The translations under genes were made by a program, and so were the position numbers. From Pyxidicoccus xibeiensis (lineage in GTDB: Bacteria > Myxococcota > Myxococcia > Myxococcales > Myxococcaceae), in the NCBI RefSeq assembly GCF_024198175.1, contig NZ_JAJVKV010000002.1, forward strand, positions 682,001 through 746,000: a stretch of DNA of 64,000 nucleotides, given 5' to 3'. How positions within the stretch are numbered: position 1 is the first letter of the stretch; each line of letters begins with the position of its first letter. The notes under the pieces are model-generated. The model was not told the origin of the DNA and ran no database searches. It saw only the letters and a list, made by a program, of their open reading frames with translations. This document shows, piece after piece, positions 51,456-60,046 of the stretch.

Positions 51456-54400
51456 AGGCCGAAGCCGAACAGGTGCAGGTCTCCCAGGCCCCGGTCGAAG
51501 CGGTACGCGTACTGGTAGAAGAGGGACACCGGCACCGTCTGCCCGAAGGTGAGGCGCAGCGCCGCCGAGCCTCCCACCGCCCCGTGGTTGTCCCGGTTGT
51601 CCGTGCGCGCCACCGAGCCGAAGCCCTCCATCTCGAAGTCGCTCACGAAGAGTGATGGGAGAATCCAGAGCGTGGACGCCCAGCCGTAGTCGATGGGCAC
51701 CCGGTAGCGGTACGTGGCGGAGCCGATGAGCGCAGTGCGCGCCCGCGTCGTCCGGTCCTCGTAGCCTCGCAGGTACTCGCTGAAGGCGATGCCCGGCTGG
51801 AGCTCCAGCGGCAGCCTCGACGTCTCCGTCGAGTCGCGGCTGCTGTACCAGAGCTGACCCGCGCTGATGCCGCCCACCTCCAGCAGGCCGGACGGGGCAC
51901 CCGGGAGGAAGCGGCCCACCGCCGTGAGCTGGAGGTTGTCGTTGCCCGTGAAGGGCAGGCCGCCCGCGAAGGCGTCCAGGCCCAGGCGCACGTCGCCCAT
52001 CGTCGAGTCACGCCGGAAGGCGCCCGGGTACACACCTCCGGCCACCGTCAGCCCCAGCCCCCGCTGCGTGCCGCCGTAAGACGTGGACTCTCCCGCGAAG
52101 TACGAGACGGACACCTCCGGGCCAATCAGCTGCGTTTGGAGACCGGGGAAGCGGTCCGTCGCGTCGTACTCGCGCCGCAGCGCCAGCAGCCCGATGGTCA
52201 CCGGCGTCGTCCAGAAGGTGCGCGTGCCGAACAGCGTGGCCTGCAGGTCCGTGCGCTCGTTCTCCCGGACGCGCGCCACGGAGGCCTGTACGTACCAGGG
52301 CGCGAGCTGCGCGTTGCCGTACGCCACCGACACGCTCGGCTCGTCCTCCTCCGAGTTCAGCGAGAGGAGCAGCGAGTACCCGTGGAAGCCGAGCCGGTCC
52401 TGCCCCGACAGCGCCAGGCCTCCGCTGTACAGCGTCCGGTCGGTCTCGACCTCGTCCGCTGCCACCAGGAGGTAGGGCAGGCGGAACTCGGGGATGAAGA
52501 AGCCCTCCAGGGTGGAGTAGGGCTCGTCCTCGAGAATGTTCAGCTCCGCGCCCGGGTCCGGAGGCGGCGCGCCCACGGGCGCATCCAGGGCCGCGAGTGC
52601 CAGGGGCGTATCGGTGCTGGTGGGCGGCGCTTCCTGCGTGGGCGTGAGAGCGGCGGGGCTGTCCGGTGGCGGTGCGGTCTCCTCGGGTGCCCCGGGCTGC
52701 GAGGCCGTACCCGGGAACTCGGAGAACTCCTGGGGCGCCCCGGCGTCGGGCTGGTGGAATGGAAGTTCCGTTCCGGAGGGCGGGGCCTCCGGCGCGGCGC
52801 CGGCTTCCTGGAATGGACGTTCCGTTCCGGAGGTCGGGGCCGGAGGGGACGACACCCCGGCCACCAGCGGGGGCGCTGTGGGGGGCGCCGGCGGGGTGCT
52901 CCCAACTGGTGGCGCTTCCGCCTGCTGCTCCCGGGCTTCGGCGACTGGCTTCACCGGTGCACGGTCCAGGGTGAACACCGTCCCCGCGCGATTGAGGAAC
53001 GCCACCTCATCCTTGCCGAGCGGGCTCACGTCCAGCGCCAGGTGCGGCACATCCGTGATGCGGACCACGTCCCGCGTGGCCACCGTCATCACGTGGGCCT
53101 GCAGCCGGCCATCGTGCTCGCGCAGGAACACGAGGCGCTCATCGTCCAGCCAGCGCGGCGAGTAGTTGAAGAGCCCGTCCTGCGTCAGCCAGCGCAGGTG
53201 CCCATCCGCCTCGCGCAGCACCAGGTCCCAGCCGTCCTTCCCGGCGAAGGGGAACACCACCCGCGCGCCATCCGGAGCGACGGCCGGCGGCCCCACGGGC
53301 GCGCTCGCCTCGAAGTGCGTCAGCGCCTCGCGCCGTCCCGTCTCCAGCTCCAGCCGCACCACGTTGGCCGTGTCACCCTCGAGGCTCACGAACACGTACG
53401 CCGAGCCATCCGGCGTCACGCTCCCGCCCAGCCCCTTCAGACCATCCCACGTCCGCACCACGTCGCCCGTGCGCGCATCCACCTTCCACACCCGTGCCTC
53501 GTAGCCTCCCTCCGCGTCGAGGTCCGCCATCAACAGGAAGAGCCATGCGCCGTCCGCCGTGAAGGACATGCCGCTCACCAGTGACGGGGACCCCAGCACC
53601 CAGCTCCGCCCGGGAAGCAGGTTCACCAGGGGCCGCTCGAAGCGCACGCGCCCGTCCGGCTCGCGCACCGTGAGGCGCGAGTAGTCCTCACGCCCCACGC
53701 TCACCAGCGCCGTGGCACCGCTCCCCGTATGCGACGCCAGCCGCGAGAAGTAGCCCGCGTCCGCCAACCAGACCTGCTGCGACGCCGGCCGCTGGCGCGC
53801 CACGAGGCCCTTGCGCAGCTCGCGCGTGTATTCGTCGAACAGCGAGCCGATGTCCTTCCCGTAGACGCGCTTGAACCGCAGCGTCACCGCGAGCGGCGGG
53901 ACGATGGAGTCGCCCTGGTCGTCCACGAGCCGCCACAGCCGCTTCTCGCCGTACTTCGCGGCCAGGTACTCCACGAAGTGCATGCCCGTGATGTAGTTGC
54001 CGCCGAACGGGTCCAGCGCCCGGTGCTCCGACGAGAGGTAGCCCGGATTCAACCGGCCCCCGCGGGCCTCCACCACCGACGCGTACCAGCCCCGCCACAC
54101 CGGACTGTGCGGGCGCCCGGTGTCCTTGCCGAAGCGGCCCTCGTAGTACGTGGCGAGTCCCTCCAGGAACCACGACTCCGTGAAGGAGTTGGGCTGGAAC
54201 AGGCCTCCCGTCACCAGGTTGAGGAAGCCCCAGAGGCCGTCCGTCTGCTGGAGCTGCACGTAGTGCACGGCCTCGTGGCAGGCCACGTCGCCGATGTCCA
54301 CCTCGCCCAGGCCGAACAGGTGGAACAGCTCCAGCGACACGTTCACCGGCATCACCATCTGCTGCGGCGTGCTGGCGTAGTCCGGCACCACGTACGCGTT

Positions 54401-54703
54401 GTTGAAGTCAGAGCTCGTCAGGTAGACGAGCACCCGGGCCCTCGGCTTCTGGTCCCAGGTGTGCCCGCGCAGCCGGGCCACGCAGCCCTCCAGCCGTGAC
54501 GCCATCCGCAGCGCCGGGCCTCTCAGGTGCGCCGGGTAGTAGAGCTCCAGCGACTCCGTCGTCAGCTTGCGCATCTCGTCCCGCGCGAAGGACGCCTGGA
54601 TGTTCTGCGGGAAACGAGGTGTGACGAAGGCACACCCCACGGTTGTCAGCAGGAGAAAGGAGGCCAGGGCATGCCAGGGAGGCAGCCGGCGGGGGGCGGG
54701 CAT
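51452..54703 (-). CDS. Lipoprotein fusing a zinc metallopeptidase, a beta-propeller and an outer-membrane beta-barrel
   Basis: 1,083 residues. A signal peptide with lipobox near Cys24 (FLLLTTVGC) is followed by a gluzincin-type peptidase: HEAVH at 143-147 and the third-ligand helix FLEGLATYYE with Glu181. From about 330 to 610 come TolB/DPP-like propeller blades (repeated DGxxVVF and DGRLQ-type strands). A Pro/Ser/Thr/Glu-rich linker of about 120 residues precedes a beta-barrel-like region (740-1083) of alternating strands ending FGFGL, as in outer-membrane proteins. I infer a surface peptidase or assembly factor held both by lipid and barrel. ATG 54703 gives the best signal peptide; ATG 54712 or 54727 are alternatives. 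Confidence 0.85.
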   Translation of the reverse strand: MPAPRRLPPWHALASFLLLTTVGCAFVTPRFPQNIQASFARDEMRKLTTESLELYYPAHLRGPALRMASRLEGCVARLRGHTWDQKPRARVLVYLTSSDFNNAYVVPDYASTPQQMVMPVNVSLELFHLFGLGEVDIGDVACHEAVHYVQLQQTDGLWGFLNLVTGGLFQPNSFTESWFLEGLATYYEGRFGKDTGRPHSPVWRGWYASVVEARGGRLNPGYLSSEHRALDPFGGNYITGMHFVEYLAAKYGEKRLWRLVDDQGDSIVPPLAVTLRFKRVYGKDIGSLFDEYTRELRKGLVARQRPASQQVWLADAGYFSRLASHTGSGATALVSVGREDYSRLTVREPDGRVRFERPLVNLLPGRSWVLGSPSLVSGMSFTADGAWLFLLMADLDAEGGYEARVWKVDARTGDVVRTWDGLKGLGGSVTPDGSAYVFVSLEGDTANVVRLELETGRREALTHFEASAPVGPPAVAPDGARVVFPFAGKDGWDLVLREADGHLRWLTQDGLFNYSPRWLDDERLVFLREHDGRLQAHVMTVATRDVVRITDVPHLALDVSPLGKDEVAFLNRAGTVFTLDRAPVKPVAEAREQQAEAPPVGSTPPAPPTAPPLVAGVSSPPAPTSGTERPFQEAGAAPEAPPSGTELPFHQPDAGAPQEFSEFPGTASQPGAPEETAPPPDSPAALTPTQEAPPTSTDTPLALAALDAPVGAPPPDPGAELNILEDEPYSTLEGFFIPEFRLPYLLVAADEVETDRTLYSGGLALSGQDRLGFHGYSLLLSLNSEEDEPSVSVAYGNAQLAPWYVQASVARVRENERTDLQATLFGTRTFWTTPVTIGLLALRREYDATDRFPGLQTQLIGPEVSVSYFAGESTSYGGTQRGLGLTVAGGVYPGAFRRDSTMGDVRLGLDAFAGGLPFTGNDNLQLTAVGRFLPGAPSGLLEVGGISAGQLWYSSRDSTETSRLPLELQPGIAFSEYLRGYEDRTTRARTALIGSATYRYRVPIDYGWASTLWILPSLFVSDFEMEGFGSVARTDNRDNHGAVGGSAALRLTFGQTVPVSLFYQYAYRFDRGLGDLHLFGFGL

Positions 54704-54798
54704 GGGAGGCATCCTATACGGGCACAAATCGTAGCCACGACCGCGTTTTTCACGGTATTGGGGGGCGCGTCGCCTCCCTTTCGATCCTGGATTCCTCC

Positions 54799-56124
54799 AT
54801 GTCCGAACCCGCCCCTCAGGGCCATCCCGTTCCCCAGCACGTCCACCAGGCGCAGCTCCAGGTCGCCGCCGCGCTCGAGAAGTCCGAGGGAAAGCCCCTC
54901 GACCTGCTCAAGGCGCCGTGGCAGGAGGTGGAGAAGGCCGTCATCAAGCTGCTGGGCGGCCCGTTCCAGGTGAACAAGCCGGAGCACCAGACGCTGGCGC
55001 TCGGCCTGGCCGGGGCCTTCGCCCTGCGCCTCATCCAGGAGCACCAGGCGTTCTGGTTCCCCAACCGGGACTCGCCCGAGGGCGCGACGCTGGGCTTCCC
55101 CGACGCCATCATCATGCTGTCGCCATTCGGCGCGGTGATGGACTCGCTGGGGCAGGGCAAGCTGGCGCGGCTGGACGACCTGGCCGCGGACATCCGCCGC
55201 TCGCTGGGGCAGGTGCGCCTGGGCGTCAACCCCGCGCAGCCCCTGAGCGGTCAGGCGCCGAAGCTGTCGCCCCTGGACTACCAGCGCCTGTTCGACCCGG
55301 GCTTCCTCCAGTTCGTCGTCCTGGACCCCGCCAAGGCGAAGACGGCCCTGGAGACGAAGCCGGACGTGCTGGCCCGTGACGTGCGCAACGCGCTGGGCCG
55401 CACCCAGCCGCCGCTGCCGCAGGAGGCGCGCCAGCAGTTCGACGGGCAGATCGTCCAGTCCCTCCAGCGCCTCGACGCGACCAAGTCGCTCATCGACCAG
55501 GCCGAGCGCGCCCCGCGCCTGGCCGAGCTGATGGCCCACCTCCAGGGCACCGTGGGCGGCACGGGCTCGGCGCCCGAGGACTTCTGGCACGAGATCGTCC
55601 TGCCGCTGCTCTTCATCGGCAACCCGCCGAGCTTCCCGCCGCTGGACGAGGAAGAGGTGGAGATGTTCAAGCAGGGCGCGGACCCGCTGCCCCTCTTCGT
55701 GGACGTGGTGCCGCACGCGCACCAGGCTCCGGACGAGGGCCTGCTGGGCGCCTTCGAGATGAGCGACATCGGCCTGGTGCACCCCGGGTTCAGCAAGGTG
55801 GGCGCGCTGCGGCTCATCCGCATCAACTCCGCCCGCATCAAGCCGCTGCTGGAGAAGTTCGACCCCGCGGCGACGGCGGACACCATCAAGCGCTTCGGCG
55901 AGTACGTGGCGAAGGCCGCCGGCAAGCCGGCCGGTGACTCGCCCCAGGGCAAGGAGATGCTCCAGGCCGCGCTCACGCTGCTCACCGACCTGAAGCGTTC
56001 GGTGACCCAGGTCCAGGGCGAGCTGTGCCTGCGCCGCCTCACCGAGGCGGAGGCCGCGTCCGAGCAGGCCCTGGCCGTGGTGCGCAAGGCGCTCCAGGGC
56101 TCGCCGCTCATCCTCACGACCTGA
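54799..56124 (+). CDS. Conserved hypothetical soluble protein
   Basis: 441 residues from ATG 54799 (MSEPAPQGHPVPQHV), long helical stretches, no signal peptide or membrane helix in the mature part, no catalytic motif recognised. Sequence such as NKPEHQTLALGLAGAFALRL and LGFPDAIIMLSPFGAVMDSL suggests a buried hydrophobic core of an all-alpha domain. Strong third-position GC and clean length indicate a real gene. The frame is open upstream to 54643, but that part lies opposite the lipoprotein gene and lacks its character. It converges on a DUF2520 gene with a hairpin between. Function unknown. Confidence 0.8.
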   Translation: MSEPAPQGHPVPQHVHQAQLQVAAALEKSEGKPLDLLKAPWQEVEKAVIKLLGGPFQVNKPEHQTLALGLAGAFALRLIQEHQAFWFPNRDSPEGATLGFPDAIIMLSPFGAVMDSLGQGKLARLDDLAADIRRSLGQVRLGVNPAQPLSGQAPKLSPLDYQRLFDPGFLQFVVLDPAKAKTALETKPDVLARDVRNALGRTQPPLPQEARQQFDGQIVQSLQRLDATKSLIDQAERAPRLAELMAHLQGTVGGTGSAPEDFWHEIVLPLLFIGNPPSFPPLDEEEVEMFKQGADPLPLFVDVVPHAHQAPDEGLLGAFEMSDIGLVHPGFSKVGALRLIRINSARIKPLLEKFDPAATADTIKRFGEYVAKAAGKPAGDSPQGKEMLQAALTLLTDLKRSVTQVQGELCLRRLTEAEAASEQALAVVRKALQGSPLILTT

Positions 56125-56201
56125 GCACGCGTTTCGGAGCCACTGCTCACGACCCCGAGCAGCAGTGGCTCCGGCGAAGGCTTCCGCTCACGACCTGAGC
56201 A
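56113..56201. repeat. Three copies of a ~15-bp element at convergent gene ends
   Basis: CTCACGACCTGAGCA occurs exactly at 56113-56127 and 56187-56201, with an imperfect copy CTCACGACCCCGAGCA at 56146-56161 between. The first copy supplies the TGA stop of the plus-strand gene, and the second supplies the stop of the minus-strand DUF2520 gene on the other strand. A short duplication that ended both genes, or terminator evolution, are possible reasons. Confidence 0.7.
56135..56173. terminator. Hairpin terminator between convergent genes
   Basis: A 13-bp perfect stem (CGGAGCCACTGCT / AGCAGTGGCTCCG) with a 13-base loop lies between the end of the 54799 gene and the end of the DUF2520 gene, so it can serve both strands. 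Confidence 0.65.
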
Positions 56202-57273
56202 GCAGCCGTTCCAGCGCGGCGCGTGACTCGGGGCTGAGCCGTTCTCCGGCCAGCCGCAGCGCGCGCCGCGACAGCAACCGGTAGAGCGGGGCGACGTCCT
56301 CCGGGAGCGCCCCCAGGTGTGCCGCCACCACGCCCGCGTCCCCCCGGACGATGGGACCGGTGAGCCCGCCCGAAGGTCCCCGGGCCTCCAGCCCCCGCAG
56401 CGCCGAGCGCATCAGCGGCAGCAGGGCCGCCAGCGCCGCGTCGGGGGAGATGCCCGCCACTCCCAGCGCGGCCACCGCCGCGTCCGCCAGCGCCACCAGC
56501 CCGCCCGCGCTCATCACCGCGCCCGCGTGGTAGGCCGCGCGGTGCGCCTCGGGCACGTCGATGACGCTCAGCCCCACGTCCGCGGCCATGCGGCGCAGCA
56601 CGTCCCGCAGCGCGCGGGAGCGGGTGCTCACCGCCGCCGTGTGTCCGACGAGCGAGTCCCGGGGTGAAGACACCGCGCAGAGCGGATGGAAGGAGCCCCG
56701 GGCACGGCCCTTCTGCTCCGGGCCCAGCGCGTCGAGCGACAGCGCGCCCGCGGTGTGGACCAGCGCGGCCGTGCGGGGGAGGGTGGCGGACAGCTCCGTG
56801 GCCACCGACGGCACCGCCGCGTCCGGGACGCAGAGGATGACGACGCGCGCGCGCCGCAGGTCCGCCGGGGTGGCGTGCTTCAGTCCCAGGGCCTTGGCCC
56901 GCTGCCGTCCCTCGGCTCCGCGTGAGTGGAGAGACACCGGCCACCGCTTCGCGCGCAGGGCGAGCCCGAGCGCTCCACCGAGCCGGCCCGCTCCCACGAT
57001 GACGACGGGCGGGCGCCGGGCGGAGCGGGCGGCAGTCCGGCGCTTTGATTCCACAGGAGCTGTCCAGCCTTCATCCACGATGGGCTGGGACGGACTCCGC
57101 GCGGAGCGAGCGGCGGTCGGGCGCTTCGCTTGCCCCGGAGCTGTCTGGCCCTTGCCCGCGCTGCCCGCAGCCGGATGCTGCGCTGAGTTGGCCGCGGGGC
57201 GTTTCGCTCCGCCTGGAGCTGGCTGGACACTGCCCGTGGTGACCACGGGCGGACGCCGGGCGGCGCGGCTCAT
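56188..57273 (-). CDS. DUF2520 / Rossmann oxidoreductase-like protein with repeated basic N-terminal extension
   Basis: 361 residues. From about residue 88 it reads as the DUF2520 family (F420/NADP-dependent oxidoreductase or ProC-like fold): VIVGAGRLGGALGLALRA, VILCVPDAAVPSVATEL, GSFHPLCAVSS and the C-terminal helical dimerisation domain. The first 87 residues are unusual: three tandem ~25-residue units with consensus TAPxxxKRxTAARSAR, very basic and probably disordered, and an opening RAARRPPVV that echoes the start of the Rossmann fold. A usual family member would start near residue 85. ATG at 57273 overlaps the Clp-type gene stop (ATGA), so translation from there is supported. Role unknown. 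Confidence 0.82.
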   Translation of the reverse strand: MSRAARRPPVVTTGSVQPAPGGAKRPAANSAQHPAAGSAGKGQTAPGQAKRPTAARSARSPSQPIVDEGWTAPVESKRRTAARSARRPPVVIVGAGRLGGALGLALRAKRWPVSLHSRGAEGRQRAKALGLKHATPADLRRARVVILCVPDAAVPSVATELSATLPRTAALVHTAGALSLDALGPEQKGRARGSFHPLCAVSSPRDSLVGHTAAVSTRSRALRDVLRRMAADVGLSVIDVPEAHRAAYHAGAVMSAGGLVALADAAVAALGVAGISPDAALAALLPLMRSALRGLEARGPSGGLTGPIVRGDAGVVAAHLGALPEDVAPLYRLLSRRALRLAGERLSPESRAALERLLLRS

Positions 57274-59828
57274 CGCTCCCGCTGGAACTGGAGCTGACCG
57301 GCCTGGACCTCGATGCGCACCCTGTCTCCGGTGGCGAACTCACCGGCGAGGATGCGCTCCGCCAGCGGGGCCTCCACCAGCCGCTGCACCATCTGCCGCA
57401 TGGGCCGCGCGCCGAGCTGCGGGTCGAACCCACCGGACTTCAGCAGGTGGCCCACCACGTCCTCGCCCGCGACGTACTGGATGCCGCGCTCCGTCGCCAG
57501 CCGCTTGCTGCTCTGCTCCAGCAGCAGAGTGGCGATGCGCGCCACCTCCACCTCTTCCAGCGGGCGGAAGGGGAGCCGCTCGTCGATGCGGTTCCACAGC
57601 TCCGGCGGCAGCGCCTTGCGCGCGACGGAGGACGCCTGGTCCATGGCGCTCGCCGGGCCCGCAGCGTCCGCGCCGAAGCCCACCGGCCGGCCCGTGCGGG
57701 AGAACGCCTCCGCGCCCAGGTTGGTCGTCATCACGATGACCGTGTTGGAGAAGTCGATGTGCCGGCCCTTGCCGTCCGTCAGCCGCCCCTCCTCCAGCAC
57801 CTGGAGCAGCAGCATCTGCACCTCTCGGTGCGCCTTCTCGATTTCGTCCAGCACGACGACGGAGGACGGCCGGCGGCGCACCGGCTCCGTGAGCTGGCCG
57901 CCCTCGCCGAAGCCCACGTAGCCCGCGGGCGAGCCGATGAGGCGCGACACGCCATGCGCCTCGGCCATCTCGCTCATGTCCAGCCGCACCAGCGCGTCCC
58001 GGTTGCCGAACAGTACCTCCGCCAGCGCCCGCGCCATCTCCGTCTTGCCCACGCCCGTGGGGCCCAGGAAGAGGAAGCTGCCCATGGGCCGCCGCGACGC
58101 GAAGCCCGCGTAGTTGCGCCGGATGACCCGCGCAATCCGCGCCACCGCGTCCGTGTGGCCGATGACGCGCTCGGACAGGTCCTGCTCCAGCCGGAGCAGG
58201 CGCGCCGAGTCGTTCATCAACAGCCGCTCCTCGGGCACGCCCGCCAGCTTCGCCACCACCCGCGCCACGTCCGCCGCCTCCACCACCTCGCGGCCCTCGC
58301 GGTGGCACCGGCTGCCCGCCAGGTCCACCACGGAGATGGCCTTGTCCGGCATGAACCGGTCCGTCACGTAGCGGCTGGCCAGCGACGCGGCTGCCTCCAG
58401 CGCCTCCGGCAGGTAGCGCAGCGCGTGGTGCTCCTCGTAGCGGCCGATGATGCCCTGGAGGATTTCCACCGTCTCCGGCACCGACGGCTCGTTCACCACC
58501 ACCGCCGTGAAGCGCCGCTCCAGCGCCGGGTCCGCGCTGATGAACTTGCGGTACTCGTCGTGCGTGGTGGCGCCGATGCAGGGGAACTCGCCCCGCGCCA
58601 TGGCCGTCTTCAGCTCGTTGGCCGCGTCCTGCGGGCCCTCGCCCGTGGAGCCCGCGCCCACCAGGGTGTGGATTTCGTCGATGAAGACCACCACCCGGCC
58701 TTCGGCGCGGCGGACCTCTTCCTTCAGCGCATTGAGCTTCTCGGAGAACGAGCCCCGCAGCTGCGTGCCGGCCACCAGCGAGGCCATGTCCAGCTCCACC
58801 AGCACCTTCTCCGCCAGCGTGCCGCGCAGGCCCAGCAGCCGCTGCGCCACGCCCTCCACCACCGCCGTCTTGCCCACCCCGGGCTCACCCAGCAGGCAGG
58901 GGTTGTTGGTGCGGCGCTTGCCCAGGATGTCGATGACCTCCTCGACCTCCCGCGCGCGGCCCACCACCGGGTCCAGCTTCCCGTCGCGGGCCGCCTCGCT
59001 GAGGTTGCGGCCCAGCGAGGTGAGCAGCGGGTACACCTTGGGGTCCAGCACCACCGACACGCCACGCGCCGGGGCCTGAGCCTGGGAAAGAGGAGACGCC
59101 GGAGCCGGCGGCACCACCGGGCGCGAGGCTGGAGTGGACAGCGGCAGCGGTGCCGGCGGCACCGCCCGGGCCATGGGCGGGGCGGGCGGCGCGACGGGCA
59201 CGTCGTCCAGGGCCTCCGGCTCATCCACGTCGATGAGGTCCCGGGGCGACAGCGCCGGCGTGGGACGCGACGGGCGCGAGGGCAGGGGAGCGGGAGGCGC
59301 GCCGGGCATGGAGCGCGGCATGCTCACCGCCACCGTGGAGGCGGGCAGGGGCGAGGGCGGGGCGCCCACGGGGCGGCTCACCGGGGGGCGGGAGCCCAGC
59401 GCGTGCGCGCGGCCCGTCTGGAGGAAGCGCGGCATCCGCCCACTGGTGAAGTAGGCCATGGCCGTCGTCCGCAGCGTCGCCAGGTCCTGGCCGGCCTGGA
59501 GGAGCAGCTCGTGCGCCGCGCAGCGCACCCGCGTCACCGCGATGAGCAGGTGCAGGCAGTCCGCCTCCCCGGAGCCGAGGCTGGTGGCAATCTCCCGGGC
59601 CTTCTCGCGCAGCTCCCGCACCAGCCCGTCCGGCTCGGCCGGGGCCGACGTCAGCAGCTGGAGGAGGCCGTCCTCGTCCACGCCCCGCTCCTTGAGGAGG
59701 AGCTGGGCCCGGTTCTCCACCGTGAAGAGGGCCAGCAGCACATGCGCCGAGGTGACCTTCTGGACCACGCTCTTCGCGATGTCATTCGCCTCGTGGAGGA
59801 CCTGCGCGAGATCCGTGCTATCGACCAT
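57270..59828 (-). CDS. Clp-type AAA+ ATPase (ClpA/ClpC-like)
   Basis: 852 residues from ATG 59828 (MVDSTDLAQVL); the longer frame to 59885 is not Clp-like. N-domain with two Clp repeats (about 1-150), then a Pro/Ser-rich linker of about 110 residues, D1 with Walker A GEPGVGKTAV and Walker B VVFIDEIHTL, and D2 with GPTGVGKTEMA and VVVLDEIEKAH. There is no large M-domain coiled coil as in ClpB, so it is nearer ClpA. Where ClpA carries the ClpP-docking IGL/F loop this protein has PVGFG, which still fits a [LIV]G[FL] pattern, so ClpP partnership is possible. It overlaps the DUF2520 gene by four bases. The long linker is uncommon. Confidence 0.92.
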   Translation of the reverse strand: MVDSTDLAQVLHEANDIAKSVVQKVTSAHVLLALFTVENRAQLLLKERGVDEDGLLQLLTSAPAEPDGLVRELREKAREIATSLGSGEADCLHLLIAVTRVRCAAHELLLQAGQDLATLRTTAMAYFTSGRMPRFLQTGRAHALGSRPPVSRPVGAPPSPLPASTVAVSMPRSMPGAPPAPLPSRPSRPTPALSPRDLIDVDEPEALDDVPVAPPAPPMARAVPPAPLPLSTPASRPVVPPAPASPLSQAQAPARGVSVVLDPKVYPLLTSLGRNLSEAARDGKLDPVVGRAREVEEVIDILGKRRTNNPCLLGEPGVGKTAVVEGVAQRLLGLRGTLAEKVLVELDMASLVAGTQLRGSFSEKLNALKEEVRRAEGRVVVFIDEIHTLVGAGSTGEGPQDAANELKTAMARGEFPCIGATTHDEYRKFISADPALERRFTAVVVNEPSVPETVEILQGIIGRYEEHHALRYLPEALEAAASLASRYVTDRFMPDKAISVVDLAGSRCHREGREVVEAADVARVVAKLAGVPEERLLMNDSARLLRLEQDLSERVIGHTDAVARIARVIRRNYAGFASRRPMGSFLFLGPTGVGKTEMARALAEVLFGNRDALVRLDMSEMAEAHGVSRLIGSPAGYVGFGEGGQLTEPVRRRPSSVVVLDEIEKAHREVQMLLLQVLEEGRLTDGKGRHIDFSNTVIVMTTNLGAEAFSRTGRPVGFGADAAGPASAMDQASSVARKALPPELWNRIDERLPFRPLEEVEVARIATLLLEQSSKRLATERGIQYVAGEDVVGHLLKSGGFDPQLGARPMRQMVQRLVEAPLAERILAGEFATGDRVRIEVQAGQLQFQRER

Positions 59829-59891
59829 TCGAGCTCCGGCAAGCGGGCAGGCGAGCGGAATACACCCTCCCCGGGCCTCCAGCAAAATTTC

Positions 59892-59931
59892 CGCTACAGG
59901 TCGCTACAGGTACCCTGAAACACTGGGGTAC
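59892..59931. promoter_or_regulatory. Tandem 10-bp repeat and inverted repeat in Clp/YIP1 divergent gap
   Basis: In the 218-bp gap between the Clp-type gene (start 59828) and the YIP1 gene (start 60047), CGCTACAGGT is repeated head to tail at 59892-59901 and 59902-59911. Directly after it lie arms GTACCC (59910-59915) and GGGTAC (59926-59931) ten bases apart. The arrangement suits an operator for a dimeric regulator controlling either divergent unit. Confidence 0.35.
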
Positions 59932-60046
59932 AACGCAGACCGCCAGCGGAATTCGGTTGGCTGCCTGCCTGTTCTGCGCCTCTATTCGGCTGGCCAGGCA
60001 ATTGCCTGAGGGCGAGCGTCGTACATCGCTCCGAGACACCCACTCT

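Noticed and set aside
57447..59918. Open frame of 823 codons antisense to the Clp-type ATPase
   Set aside because: His/Arg/Gln-rich shadow with no domain; the Clp frame has both AAA+ modules.
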